A stretch of 64,000 nucleotides of DNA from Azospirillum cavernae. GTDB taxonomy: Bacteria > Pseudomonadota > Alphaproteobacteria > Azospirillales > Azospirillaceae. Both the position numbers and the translations under genes were made by a program. Numbering within the stretch: position 1 is the stretch's first letter; each line of letters opens with the position of its first letter. Shown piece by piece: positions 51,430 through 59,438 of this stretch. Where the stretch lies: NCBI RefSeq assembly GCF_003590795.1, contig NZ_QYUL01000001.1:575001-639000 (forward strand), read 5' to 3'. Under the pieces are notes generated by a model. It saw only the letters and a list, made by a program, of their open reading frames with translations, was not told the DNA's origin and searched no databases.

Positions 51430-53340
51430 TCAGTGATGTTGCCGAACATAGGAAATAAAGCGTAAAACACGCGGCGCCGTTTCCGCAACCTTGCGCAAAG
51501 CCCGGTCGCCACCCAATTCGCCCGAGCGGCGCAACGCCTCTTCCGGGGGCGGCAAGGCGCGCAAACGCTGTTCCAAAGCCTCCAGATCGAACAGCGCGTT
51601 GATCCGTGGGTGTCCGCGCAGGTCGGAAAGCTGACGGAGCAGCGTGTCGCGTTGCAGGGCGACGACCAGGGAGGCCTCGGGAAAAGGGGTATGTTTGGTG
51701 GAGTTTTTAAGGATCTTGTCCGGCAGGATTCCAATCATGGCGTCGCGGTACAGCCGCCGCGAAACACCGTCGCGCAGGAACAGCGCGCTTGGCAACGACA
51801 GCGCGAATTCGATCACCCGACGGTCGAGCAGGGGGAAAGCGGCGGCAATGCCGGTGCGGGCGCCCGTCAGCGCCCAATGTTCGGGCCGCCGCGTCAGAAC
51901 CGGCCCGTTCAGGAGGCGCAGACGATTGGCGACGGCGTTGGGGCGCATCGGCGGCGACGGCGGGGGGACGCCGCCCATCGCCTCGTTGCGCAACAGCAGC
52001 CTGATTGAGGTCATTGGCGCGCTGTCCCGCGTTCTGCCGAGCAGACTCCGGGCGAAGGTCTGAATGGCGTCTGGCAGCAGATAGTTCAGCACCTCGCCAC
52101 GCAGCGTATCCGTCATCAAACAGCCCCTGGCGACGGACACCGCCCGAATCTCGCGCGCGAACCTCCACCAGCGACCGGCGAGCAGCGCTTCGGCCAGGGC
52201 GCCGCGACCGTTGAAGGACGCCCCCTCATCGCCGCCCCACCCTGAAAGAAAAATCTGCGCGCCGCGCGCCGCCGCGTCCATGCAGATCCACGCGTTGGGA
52301 TCGGCGGGGTCGAACGGCAGGGGTTGATCGCAATCCATCCGGGGCAGCAGAAAATCCAGCGGAGGGCCAATGCGCGCGGGAATGCTGACGATGTCCGGTT
52401 CCTGGTCCAGCACCGTTTGGGCGAGCGGACCTTCGCCGTCCGGCGCATAGTCTCCCTGCGGCGTCGGCAGGAATGGGTAGGCGAGCAACGGGCGCCCCGT
52501 CGCGCGCAAGGCGCGGGCGGCGAGGACGGTGATGGAGGGGGAATCAAGCCCGCCGCTCAGGTGAGTCGCCACCGGCCCGGTTTCCGGCAGGCGGACGCGG
52601 ACCGCTTGCGTGACCAGCGCCGCCATCTCTTCGGCGGCCTCTTCCGGGCGGCAACGGTTTTGGCCTGCGGTCGCCGGGTCGAGCCGCCAATGCCGCCCGC
52701 TTTCCCGCCGACGCGCCGACACACGCGTCCACGCCCCCACCGGAAGCCGTTCAACGCCGCGAAGCACGGAGCGGTTGTTGGGCGTCCCGCGCATCAACAG
52801 CGTGCTCAGAAGGGCGGCTTCGTCGAGTTCCCGCGCGACGAAGCCGCTGGCGTTCAGGCCCCGAGGCAGCGAGGCGAAGGCGAACACCCGATCCGGTTGA
52901 TCGTTGATGAAGAGCGGTCGGACCCCCATGCCGTCACGGGCGCACAGCAGCGTTTGATCGCGCGGATCCCAAGCGGCCAGGGCGAAGTCGCCGAAAATGC
53001 CGCCAAGCCCTCCGTCGGACCCGTCAGCCTCCCGACGTTCCAGCGCGTTCAACAGCGCGGCCTCGTCGGTTTTTCCGTCGGCGCCTTCGTAGAGTCGAGC
53101 GTCAGCGGCCAGCACGAGACCGCTCGCGCCGCGCGGCAGGGCGGTGGCGGCGGGCGGGTCAACGCGCGGAATGGCGGCGGCTGGCGCAAATTCAAGCGTG
53201 GCGAGCGCCATCGGCCCTTCGACAAAACTCGCCACCGCAGGGGTCAGGCCCGACTCGATCATGGCGGCGACCATGGCGGCGAGCCGCCCGGCCTCAGCCG
53301 GTCGGCCGTCAAGATGGAGGAAGCCGCAGATCAACCGCAT
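51430..53340 (-). CDS. Lasso peptide cyclase (C, asparagine synthetase-like)
   Basis: A 636-residue ATP-dependent isopeptide synthetase that activates the side chain of the acceptor Glu/Asp and closes the ring with the new N-terminus. An N-terminal glutaminase-like domain (MRLICGFLHL, GIFGDFALAAWDPRDQTLLCARDGMGVRPLF) precedes the synthetase domain with PP-loop SGGLDS at 262-267. The rest (FLSGWGGDEGASFNGRG, AAFPLLDRRVIEFALSLP) matches AsnB/McjC proteins. It is encoded on the strand opposite to A-K-ST-B1-B2 and ends 33 bases from B2. Last gene of an operon with two oxygenase genes and an unknown gene. Confidence 0.92.
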   Translation of the reverse strand: MRLICGFLHLDGRPAEAGRLAAMVAAMIESGLTPAVASFVEGPMALATLEFAPAAAIPRVDPPAATALPRGASGLVLAADARLYEGADGKTDEAALLNALERREADGSDGGLGGIFGDFALAAWDPRDQTLLCARDGMGVRPLFINDQPDRVFAFASLPRGLNASGFVARELDEAALLSTLLMRGTPNNRSVLRGVERLPVGAWTRVSARRRESGRHWRLDPATAGQNRCRPEEAAEEMAALVTQAVRVRLPETGPVATHLSGGLDSPSITVLAARALRATGRPLLAYPFLPTPQGDYAPDGEGPLAQTVLDQEPDIVSIPARIGPPLDFLLPRMDCDQPLPFDPADPNAWICMDAAARGAQIFLSGWGGDEGASFNGRGALAEALLAGRWWRFAREIRAVSVARGCLMTDTLRGEVLNYLLPDAIQTFARSLLGRTRDSAPMTSIRLLLRNEAMGGVPPPSPPMRPNAVANRLRLLNGPVLTRRPEHWALTGARTGIAAAFPLLDRRVIEFALSLPSALFLRDGVSRRLYRDAMIGILPDKILKNSTKHTPFPEASLVVALQRDTLLRQLSDLRGHPRINALFDLEALEQRLRALPPPEEALRRSGELGGDRALRKVAETAPRVLRFISYVRQHH

Positions 53341-53374
53341 GAATCATGTCCGTGATGGTGGCGTCCTGGCGCGG

Positions 53375-53752
53375 TCAATTGAGCGACCCGTCAAAGTCGA
53401 TGTCGACATAATGCGGCGGCGCCCAACTGTTCTGATCCGGCGTCCGGGCGTCGCGTTCCAGGCTGGCGCTGGGTGACGCGAAAGGTTCAGCGCGTTCCTG
53501 CGGCAACAGGATCAGGTCGGCTTGCCAATGGGGCATCGCCTCAACCGGAGACGACGGCGCGCTGTCCGTCGCGTCGCCGACCAGAAAGCGCAGAGCGGCG
53601 TCGAATCCCGGAGTCTCGCCTTTGGTCAGTCGCCCATGAACAAAGCCGCGCGCGCGCAAATAGGCGTCGACGTCGATGTGTTCGGCAACGCCCGCCTCGG
53701 CGTGGATCACCGCGTCGGCGAGGGGGCCTCCCACATAAGCGGACGGGATCAT
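53375..53752 (-). CDS. Unknown 125-residue protein of the lasso operon
   Basis: No domain was recognised. The N-terminal half looks folded (DAVIHAEAGVAEHIDVDAYLRARGFVHG, with FDAALRFLVG), and the C-terminal half is rich in Pro/Ser/Glu and ends PPHYVDIDFDGSLN. Its start overlaps the oxygenase stop (ATGA) and the cyclase gene follows after 34 bases, so it is surely part of the operon. It may be an adaptor for the oxygenase or the cyclase. It is too long and lacks the leader motif for a lasso precursor. Codon use is like that of its neighbours. Confidence 0.6.
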   Translation of the reverse strand: MIPSAYVGGPLADAVIHAEAGVAEHIDVDAYLRARGFVHGRLTKGETPGFDAALRFLVGDATDSAPSSPVEAMPHWQADLILLPQERAEPFASPSASLERDARTPDQNSWAPPHYVDIDFDGSLN

Positions 53753-54378
53753 GACGTGCGACGGCTCCGGTACCAGCAGTTGATGGCGAAACGCTGGTCC
53801 CTGAACGCGCCGGACGGGCAGGCGACCGGGCGCACCTCGTGGGGCGCCCAGGAGGGGAACAGCAGCAGCATGTCCTGTTCTGGCGTGATGTCCAGGAACT
53901 GTCCACCCTGTTCGGGCGGCAGGATGGAATGCAGCCGCAATTCGCCGCCGCTGTAGCTTTTGGGTTCGGCGTGGAAATAGTGCACGCCGGTCAAGGCCCG
54001 ATCCGTCGTTTTGTCGGACGGGCCGGTTCGCGTGTCGATGTGCCGTCGGTAGAACGCGCCATCGCCATGGGCGACAAGCTCAATCTCCAACCGACCCAAA
54101 TCGAAAGATGACAGGCGCAGATCGGCGACGGTCGGATCCATGACCGACAGAAAACGCGCCTCCAACGCGTCCCGCAGCGATCCGAAATCCCGCAGAACCC
54201 GTGAGACGCGCATCTCGGGATTGATTTTCCTGTCGCCAACCCCGGTGGGCCTGAAGGTGTCCCGGTTGGCTTCGGCGTGAGCCAGCAACTGGCCGATCAA
54301 ATCGGAGCCGAGAAAATTGCGGATCACCCGGTGGGGGGCGGGCTGCTCGAAAGCGCGCAGGGCGGGGGCGGTGCTCAT
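53749..54378 (-). CDS. 2-oxoglutarate/Fe(II)-dependent oxygenase
   Basis: A 209-residue oxygenase of the prolyl-4-hydroxylase-like (2OG-FeII_Oxy) group. The iron ligands are His113-x-Asp115 (RRHIDTRTG) and His180 (SWAPHEVRPV), and Arg196 (FRDQRFAINCWYR) would bind 2-oxoglutarate. The strand GGELRLHSILP precedes the distal ligand as expected. It is translationally coupled to the unknown protein and shares an operon with the lasso cyclase. Hydroxylation of the lasso peptide or of another protein is plausible. Confidence 0.9.
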   Translation of the reverse strand: MSTAPALRAFEQPAPHRVIRNFLGSDLIGQLLAHAEANRDTFRPTGVGDRKINPEMRVSRVLRDFGSLRDALEARFLSVMDPTVADLRLSSFDLGRLEIELVAHGDGAFYRRHIDTRTGPSDKTTDRALTGVHYFHAEPKSYSGGELRLHSILPPEQGGQFLDITPEQDMLLLFPSWAPHEVRPVACPSGAFRDQRFAINCWYRSRRTS

Positions 54379-54420
54379 GCTGCGATCCTGGTTCCGTCTC
54401 TGGTCAGGGCTTGTGGGTGG

Positions 54421-55704
54421 TCAGGGCGTCGGCGCTTGGTCGCACGGAAGGACGTCGAGCGCCACGCAGATTCGCGGCTCGCCCACGCCTGTGGGAATGG
54501 TCCCATGTCCAAGGAAGGAGGGGAAAATCAGCAGCGTTCCGTCCTGCGGCTCCACGCGCCAGCGTGGAAAATCCGGCAAGGATTCCCCGATGAACCGGGG
54601 CCAGGGGCCGAAGGCGAGCGATCCCGGTGGCGGCGCCTCGCGCTCCGCGCCTCGCGTCTCGCTCGTCGGAACGCGCGCGTAGTAGACGACGGTCAGCCAG
54701 CCCTGGGGATGAATGTGAGTCTCTTCGTGCCCGTCATCCGACAGGACCAGCGCCCAACCCTGCAACCGCGCCGTTTGCGGGCGATGGGCAATCAGCGGGT
54801 GCGGCGCGTTGAGACGCTCCGCCAGATAATCATCGACCTGTCGGCGAACGACGGCGAGCAGATTGCGGATCGCCGGATGTTCAACGCTGGCCAGCCCTTC
54901 AAGGCGCAGATTGCGCCCGTACGTCGGCTTGGTCTCCGGCGATGGGGCGAGCGCCGGGTGCGTCAGGATCGCCTGGGTCAGCTCCTCATTGTCGATCAGC
55001 CCGGAATCCAGTTCGATTCGGCGGCACAAATATTCCGGGTCGATCAAGCGAACGACGTCCGACGTTCGACCGGCCAAGGAAAGCGCGGCGGACAGATAGG
55101 CGAGATGAAGGGTGGAGCCGACGCCGCCGTCGATGGCCCCCTGACACAAGCTCGCCAGATCCTCGGCGGCGCCGTGCGTCAGGCAGTCGTTCGCGAAGGC
55201 GCCCAGCACCATGCTGTCGCTGGGATTCTCGTCCAGAACCTGCGCCGCCGCCGTCCGGGCCTCGTCGATCCGGTTCAGGGCGTAGAGGGCAAGGACTCTT
55301 TGTCGGCGCGCGTCTCGCGCTGTTCCGGCGATCTCTGGGGCCAAGACCCTCAACGCCAGGTCCGGCTGGTCGCAGGCGATCGCGGCCTGCGCCAACTCAC
55401 ACGCGAGCGCCGGCGTCAGCCCGCCTTTTTCCGCAAGCGGGGACAGAAGGTCGTGGATCTCCACCCAACGCCGATCGTCCCGAAGAGCGACCGCAAGATC
55501 GCGCAGCAGATCGGGGCGGTCAGGGCGCGCGGCGACGGCGGCGCGCAGCAGCGGCAAGAAAGACCGGGCGGGCGGGCGTCGTGTTGGCTGGTCCGTCCGC
55601 CAAACGATCTGGGGTCCGTGGGTTGGCATCATTCTGTCGCGCGGATTGATCTGGGGGGAGAATGGATCAAGCGGCGCTGGAGAGTAAAGCTGCATGCGCG
55701 CCAT
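54421..55704 (-). CDS. TPR-like helical protein with C-terminal 2OG-Fe(II) oxygenase domain
   Basis: A protein of up to 427 residues. Residues ~50-250 form helical TPR-like repeats (LPLLRAAVAARPDRPDLLRDLAVALRDDRRWVEIHDLLSPL and onward). The C-terminal domain matches the putative 2OG-Fe(II) oxygenase family with the THIHPQGWLTVVYYARVP motif: His330 and His332, distal His400 (FPSFLGHGTIP) and Arg411 for the cosubstrate. The His-x-His rather than His-x-Asp is the usual form for this family. It is the first gene of the operon that ends with the lasso cyclase. ATG 55704 is used; ATG 55632 is also possible. Confidence 0.85.
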   Translation of the reverse strand: MARMQLYSPAPLDPFSPQINPRDRMMPTHGPQIVWRTDQPTRRPPARSFLPLLRAAVAARPDRPDLLRDLAVALRDDRRWVEIHDLLSPLAEKGGLTPALACELAQAAIACDQPDLALRVLAPEIAGTARDARRQRVLALYALNRIDEARTAAAQVLDENPSDSMVLGAFANDCLTHGAAEDLASLCQGAIDGGVGSTLHLAYLSAALSLAGRTSDVVRLIDPEYLCRRIELDSGLIDNEELTQAILTHPALAPSPETKPTYGRNLRLEGLASVEHPAIRNLLAVVRRQVDDYLAERLNAPHPLIAHRPQTARLQGWALVLSDDGHEETHIHPQGWLTVVYYARVPTSETRGAEREAPPPGSLAFGPWPRFIGESLPDFPRWRVEPQDGTLLIFPSFLGHGTIPTGVGEPRICVALDVLPCDQAPTP

Positions 55705-55894
55705 TCCGGCGGGCCGCGCGATTCAGCCGCGCCCGATCACCGACGCAAGCGAGCCGGGAATGGACGGCGCGGACCTTCGCGGGGAATTGATCGGTTGGCC
55801 CGTCATGCTCCTATTGCTTGCTTTTGCCGAATTGATTTCCGCATGATGCGAAGGCTTTGCCCCACTTGGCCAGCCCCGCTTCGGAGATGAGGTT

Positions 55895-56689
55895 ATGCGG
55901 TCCTTGCTTTCCGGCCTTGGGCCGGACGATGTTCGTCTCGATCCTTTTCCCCATTTGGTTGTGCCGAACGCGCTGGACGAGGAGACGCACCAGCGGCTCA
56001 GCGAGACGTTTCCGCCCTTTTCGATGATCGGTTGGGCGGGTAAGGCCACGCCGCGCAGCAACTGCCGCTTTCAACTGTCGGCGTGGCAGATCATGGAAAT
56101 GACGCCGCTACCTGACATATGGAAGGCGTTCGTCGGCCATCACAGCGCGCCCGCCTTTTTTGCGGAGGTGGTGGCTCTGTTCCGCGATCATTGGCCGACG
56201 GCTCTCAAAGAGGCGCTGGGCGGCGATCTGCTGAACCATTCGATGGGGCTGATGATGCGCGACAGCTTCAATGAGGCGCGCATTCTTCAAGACGCGCGGG
56301 CCGAGATCAACACGCCGGTTACGACCGTCCCCTCCACCTCGCGGGGGCCGCATCTTGACATGCCAAATCGGCTTTTTACGTGTCTTTACTATCTTCGCCA
56401 TCCCGATGATGACGCGGTGGGGGGTGATTTGGAGCTGTTCCGTTGGAAGAATGGCCCGATCTCCAACACGGAGACATACGCGCTGCCGGGTGATTCGGTG
56501 GAGGTCGCCGCTGTCGTTCCCTACCAGGCCAATCAGATGGTGATCTTTCCGCAGGGGATCGACGCGATCCACGGCGTCAGCGTCCGCCATCCGACGCCTC
56601 ACACCCGCCGTTACGTCTTCATCAGCGCCGAGATTGAGCAAAACTGGCTGGTGTCGCCTGCGGCGGCGACAGTGTCCGGGGAGGGGTGA
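55895..56689 (+). CDS. 2-oxoglutarate/Fe(II)-dependent oxygenase, second type
   Basis: A 264-residue oxygenase. Iron ligands are His153-x-Asp155 (RGPHLDMPNRLFTCLYYLRHP) and His226 (GIDAIHGVSVRHP), with Arg238 or Arg239 (TPHTRRYVFISAEIE) for 2-oxoglutarate. It is divergent from the TPR oxygenase gene across 190 bases and is followed without gap by a sulfotransferase-like gene. GGAGATGAGG lies before ATG 55895. Together with the operon on the other strand it gives the region three oxygenase-type proteins. Confidence 0.9.
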   Translation: MRSLLSGLGPDDVRLDPFPHLVVPNALDEETHQRLSETFPPFSMIGWAGKATPRSNCRFQLSAWQIMEMTPLPDIWKAFVGHHSAPAFFAEVVALFRDHWPTALKEALGGDLLNHSMGLMMRDSFNEARILQDARAEINTPVTTVPSTSRGPHLDMPNRLFTCLYYLRHPDDDAVGGDLELFRWKNGPISNTETYALPGDSVEVAAVVPYQANQMVIFPQGIDAIHGVSVRHPTPHTRRYVFISAEIEQNWLVSPAAATVSGEG

Positions 56690-57376
56690 ATGAGGATTCT
56701 GGTTTACGGCATGCAGTCGAGCGGCTCGACCGCGTTCACGCTGTTCCTGGCGCAACGATCGGATTGTTTGGCGCTGGTCGATGTCCCCAACAATTTCGCG
56801 GCGCCCCGCATCGTTACCGACCTGGACATGGTGACGAAGGTGGTCGTGACCACGGCCTATCCTCTGGCCGTGCATCTTGAGCGTTTTCGTCCTGACCGGG
56901 TCATTCTGCTGTTGCGGGATCCCCGTGACAATTATGTCAGCCTGCGCACCAAGGGATACCGGAACTACTCCGGCTTGATCGACGAGAAATTCCTGATCCT
57001 GGATCAGATGTTCGCCGAGCGCGAACGCTTTGACGCCGTCATCGAATATGAGGATTTTGTCGCGCGGGATCCGGCTGTGCTTGAGACGATCCGGGCGCTT
57101 GGCTGGCCGGTGGAGGATGATTTCTACAACTACCGGCGCCGCCACAACGAAATGCTGGCGGCGCTGTGGCAGCATGTTCCTGATCTGATGCCGGACTTTG
57201 AGTTCGTGTTCGGCAATGTCCGTGGCGCGGAAGTTTCAAACCGTTTTGTCGGGCAGACCCGCGACGAGGAACTGGACGCCAAGTTGGAAAAACTGTGCCC
57301 CCGCTTGCTCGCCCATTACCGGGCGCGCCCGCTGACTGGCGTTAGGGCAGATCGCGTTAAATCGGGATCAATGTGA
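56690..57376 (+). CDS. Sulfotransferase-like P-loop protein
   Basis: A 228-residue protein with a sulfotransferase-type nucleotide loop (MRILVYGMQSSGSTAFTLFLAQ) and the 3'-phosphate motif VILLLRDPRDNYVSL. The loop SSGSTA differs from the usual KSGTTW, but the rest of the fold (VIEYEDFVARDPAVLETIRALGWP near the middle) is typical of bacterial sulfotransferases. It starts directly after the stop of the oxygenase gene, so the two act as a pair. It is clearly different from the sulfotransferase at 49645-50496. Confidence 0.82.
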   Translation: MRILVYGMQSSGSTAFTLFLAQRSDCLALVDVPNNFAAPRIVTDLDMVTKVVVTTAYPLAVHLERFRPDRVILLLRDPRDNYVSLRTKGYRNYSGLIDEKFLILDQMFAERERFDAVIEYEDFVARDPAVLETIRALGWPVEDDFYNYRRRHNEMLAALWQHVPDLMPDFEFVFGNVRGAEVSNRFVGQTRDEELDAKLEKLCPRLLAHYRARPLTGVRADRVKSGSM

Positions 57377-57409
57377 CGCGCGAATCGGCTCGATCAATCA
57401 AAGCTTAGA

Positions 57410-57448
57410 AGAGCGCCGTGCTGTTTCACATTTTAGGCACGGCGCTCT
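57410..57448. terminator. Hairpin at the right edge of the accessory region
   Basis: AGAGCGCCGTGC (57410-57421) pairs perfectly with GCACGGCGCTCT (57437-57448). It is placed after the sulfotransferase-like gene and before the convergent glmS. No T-run follows on the plus strand, so it may be a weak or factor-aided terminator. Confidence 0.5.
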
Positions 57449-57544
57449 GGGGCGCTCTTGCTGTCGTGTTCCTCTGAGTTTTCTCAAAAAAAGCTCTCTG
57501 CTTTTCCAGGACGCCCCCAGAGAAACTCCATTGTTGAATCTTGC

Positions 57545-59371
57545 TCACTCAACCGTGACGCTTTTCGCCAAATTGCGCGGCTGGTCCACGTCGGTGCCTT
57601 TCAGCACCGCCGTGTGGTAGGCCAGCAACTGGACCGGGATGGCGTAGAGCAGCGGAGCGACCAGCGGGTCGCAGGTGGGGAGTTCGACCGACCAGCGCAC
57701 CGTGTCGCCCAGCTTGGCGATGCCCTTTTTGTCGGCCAGCAGCAGGACCTTGCCCGACCGGGCGCAGACTTCCTGCACGTTGGAGACAACCTTCTCGAAC
57801 AGATTGTCGGACGGCACCAGGACGATCACCGGGACGCTGTCGTCGATCAGCGCGATGGGGCCGTGCTTCAACTCCCCCGCCGCGTAGCCTTCGGCGTGGA
57901 TGTAGCTGATTTCCTTCAGCTTCAGCGCGCCTTCCAGCGCCAGCGGGTACATGGCGCCACGGCCCAGATAGAGCACGTCGCGGGAATCGGCCAGCTCCTG
58001 CGCCAGCTCTTTCAAGCGCTCGTCATGGGCGAGCACGCTGGCGGCCAGCGCCGGAACCTCGCGCAGGGCGTGGGCGATTTCCTGCATGCGCTCCGGGCCG
58101 ATGGCGCCACGGGCGCGGCCCACGGTGACGGCCAGACAGGCCAGCGTGGTCAATTGGGTGGTGAAGGCCTTGGTCGAGGCGACGCCGATCTCCGGCCCGG
58201 CCATGGTGTAGAGCACCGCGTCGGATTCGCGCGCGATGGTGCTTTCCGGGGAATTGACGATGGACAGGATCTTTTGGCCCTGCCGCTTGCAATAGCGCAG
58301 CGCCTCCAGCGTGTCCAAGGTCTCGCCCGACTGCGAGATGAAGATGGCGACGCCGCCCTCCGGCAGCGGGGCCTCGCGGTAACGGAATTCGGACGCGATG
58401 TCGACCTCGACCGGGATGCGGGCCAGCGTCTCGAACCAGTATTTGGCGACGAACCCGGCGTAATAGGCGGTGCCGCAAGCCACGATGGTCAGCTTGGTGG
58501 CCTTGGCCACGTCAAAGGGGAAATCCGGCAGCGCGATGTAATTGTTCACCGGGTTGATGTAGGCGTTCAGCGTGTCGCCGATCACCTGCGGCTGCTCGTA
58601 GATTTCCTTCAGCATGTAATGGCGGTAGCCGTCCTTGCCGATCAAGGCGCCGGAGACCGCCGTCGTCTTCACCGGGCGGTGAACCACGGCGTCGCTGGCG
58701 TCGTGCACCACCGCCTCGCTGCGGCTGACCACCACCCAATCGCCGTCTTCCAGATAGCAGATGCGGTTGGTCAGCGGGGCCAGCGCGAAGGCGTCCGACG
58801 CCAGATACATTTCGCCGTCGCCATAGCCGACGGCCAGCGGCGTGCCGTGGCGGGCGCCGATCATCAACTCATGCTCGCCCGCGAAGATGACGACCAGGGA
58901 GAAGGCGCCGGTGAAGCGCTTGAACGCCTTGGCCGACGCCTCCACCGGGGACAGCCCGTCCTTGTCCATGTAATGGGTGATGAGTTGGGGGATGACTTCG
59001 GAATCGGTCACGCTTTCAAAGACGCAGCCATGGCCGATAAGCTCGTCCTTCAGCTCCCGGTAATTCTCGATGATGCCGTTGTGGACCACGGCGACGCGCG
59101 GGGTGGCGTGCGGGTGCGCGTTGGTTTCGGTTGGCCCGCCATGGGTGGCCCAGCGGGTGTGGCCGATGCCGACCGTGCCGGACAGCGGCGCGTCGCGCAG
59201 CCGGGCGTCCAGATTCAGCAGCTTGCCTTCGGCGCGGCGCCGTTCGATGCCGTCGCCAACCAGGGTGGCGACGCCGGCGCTGTCATAGCCGCGATACTCC
59301 AGGCGGCGCAGCCCTTCCACCAGCCGAGGGGTCGCGTCATGGATGCCGTTGATGCCGATGATGCCGCACAT
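57545..59371 (-). CDS. glmS: Glutamine-fructose-6-phosphate transaminase (isomerizing)
   Basis: A 608-residue cytoplasmic enzyme that makes glucosamine-6-phosphate, the entry to peptidoglycan and LPS amino sugars. The N-terminal glutaminase begins MCGIIG with nucleophile Cys2, followed by RLEYRGYDSAG and GHTRWATHG. Two SIS isomerase domains follow (SQSGETLDTLEAL, NSPESTIARESD, and C-terminal LKEISYIHAEGYAAGELKHGP). AGGAGAG precedes ATG 59371. It lies downstream of glmU in the same direction (67 bases), forming a UDP-GlcNAc synthesis pair. Confidence 0.97.
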   Translation of the reverse strand: MCGIIGINGIHDATPRLVEGLRRLEYRGYDSAGVATLVGDGIERRRAEGKLLNLDARLRDAPLSGTVGIGHTRWATHGGPTETNAHPHATPRVAVVHNGIIENYRELKDELIGHGCVFESVTDSEVIPQLITHYMDKDGLSPVEASAKAFKRFTGAFSLVVIFAGEHELMIGARHGTPLAVGYGDGEMYLASDAFALAPLTNRICYLEDGDWVVVSRSEAVVHDASDAVVHRPVKTTAVSGALIGKDGYRHYMLKEIYEQPQVIGDTLNAYINPVNNYIALPDFPFDVAKATKLTIVACGTAYYAGFVAKYWFETLARIPVEVDIASEFRYREAPLPEGGVAIFISQSGETLDTLEALRYCKRQGQKILSIVNSPESTIARESDAVLYTMAGPEIGVASTKAFTTQLTTLACLAVTVGRARGAIGPERMQEIAHALREVPALAASVLAHDERLKELAQELADSRDVLYLGRGAMYPLALEGALKLKEISYIHAEGYAAGELKHGPIALIDDSVPVIVLVPSDNLFEKVVSNVQEVCARSGKVLLLADKKGIAKLGDTVRWSVELPTCDPLVAPLLYAIPVQLLAYHTAVLKGTDVDQPRNLAKSVTVE

Positions 59372-59438
59372 GGGGACTCTCCTGGGGGACTGCGGGCCTG
59401 GGGAATGCTGGCCTTGGTGGACTGCTGGAGCGGGAAGG

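Noticed and set aside
53375-53752. Second lasso precursor candidate
   Set aside because: At 125 residues it is too long, has no W/Y-x-x-P leader motif with a penultimate Thr, and its first half looks folded.
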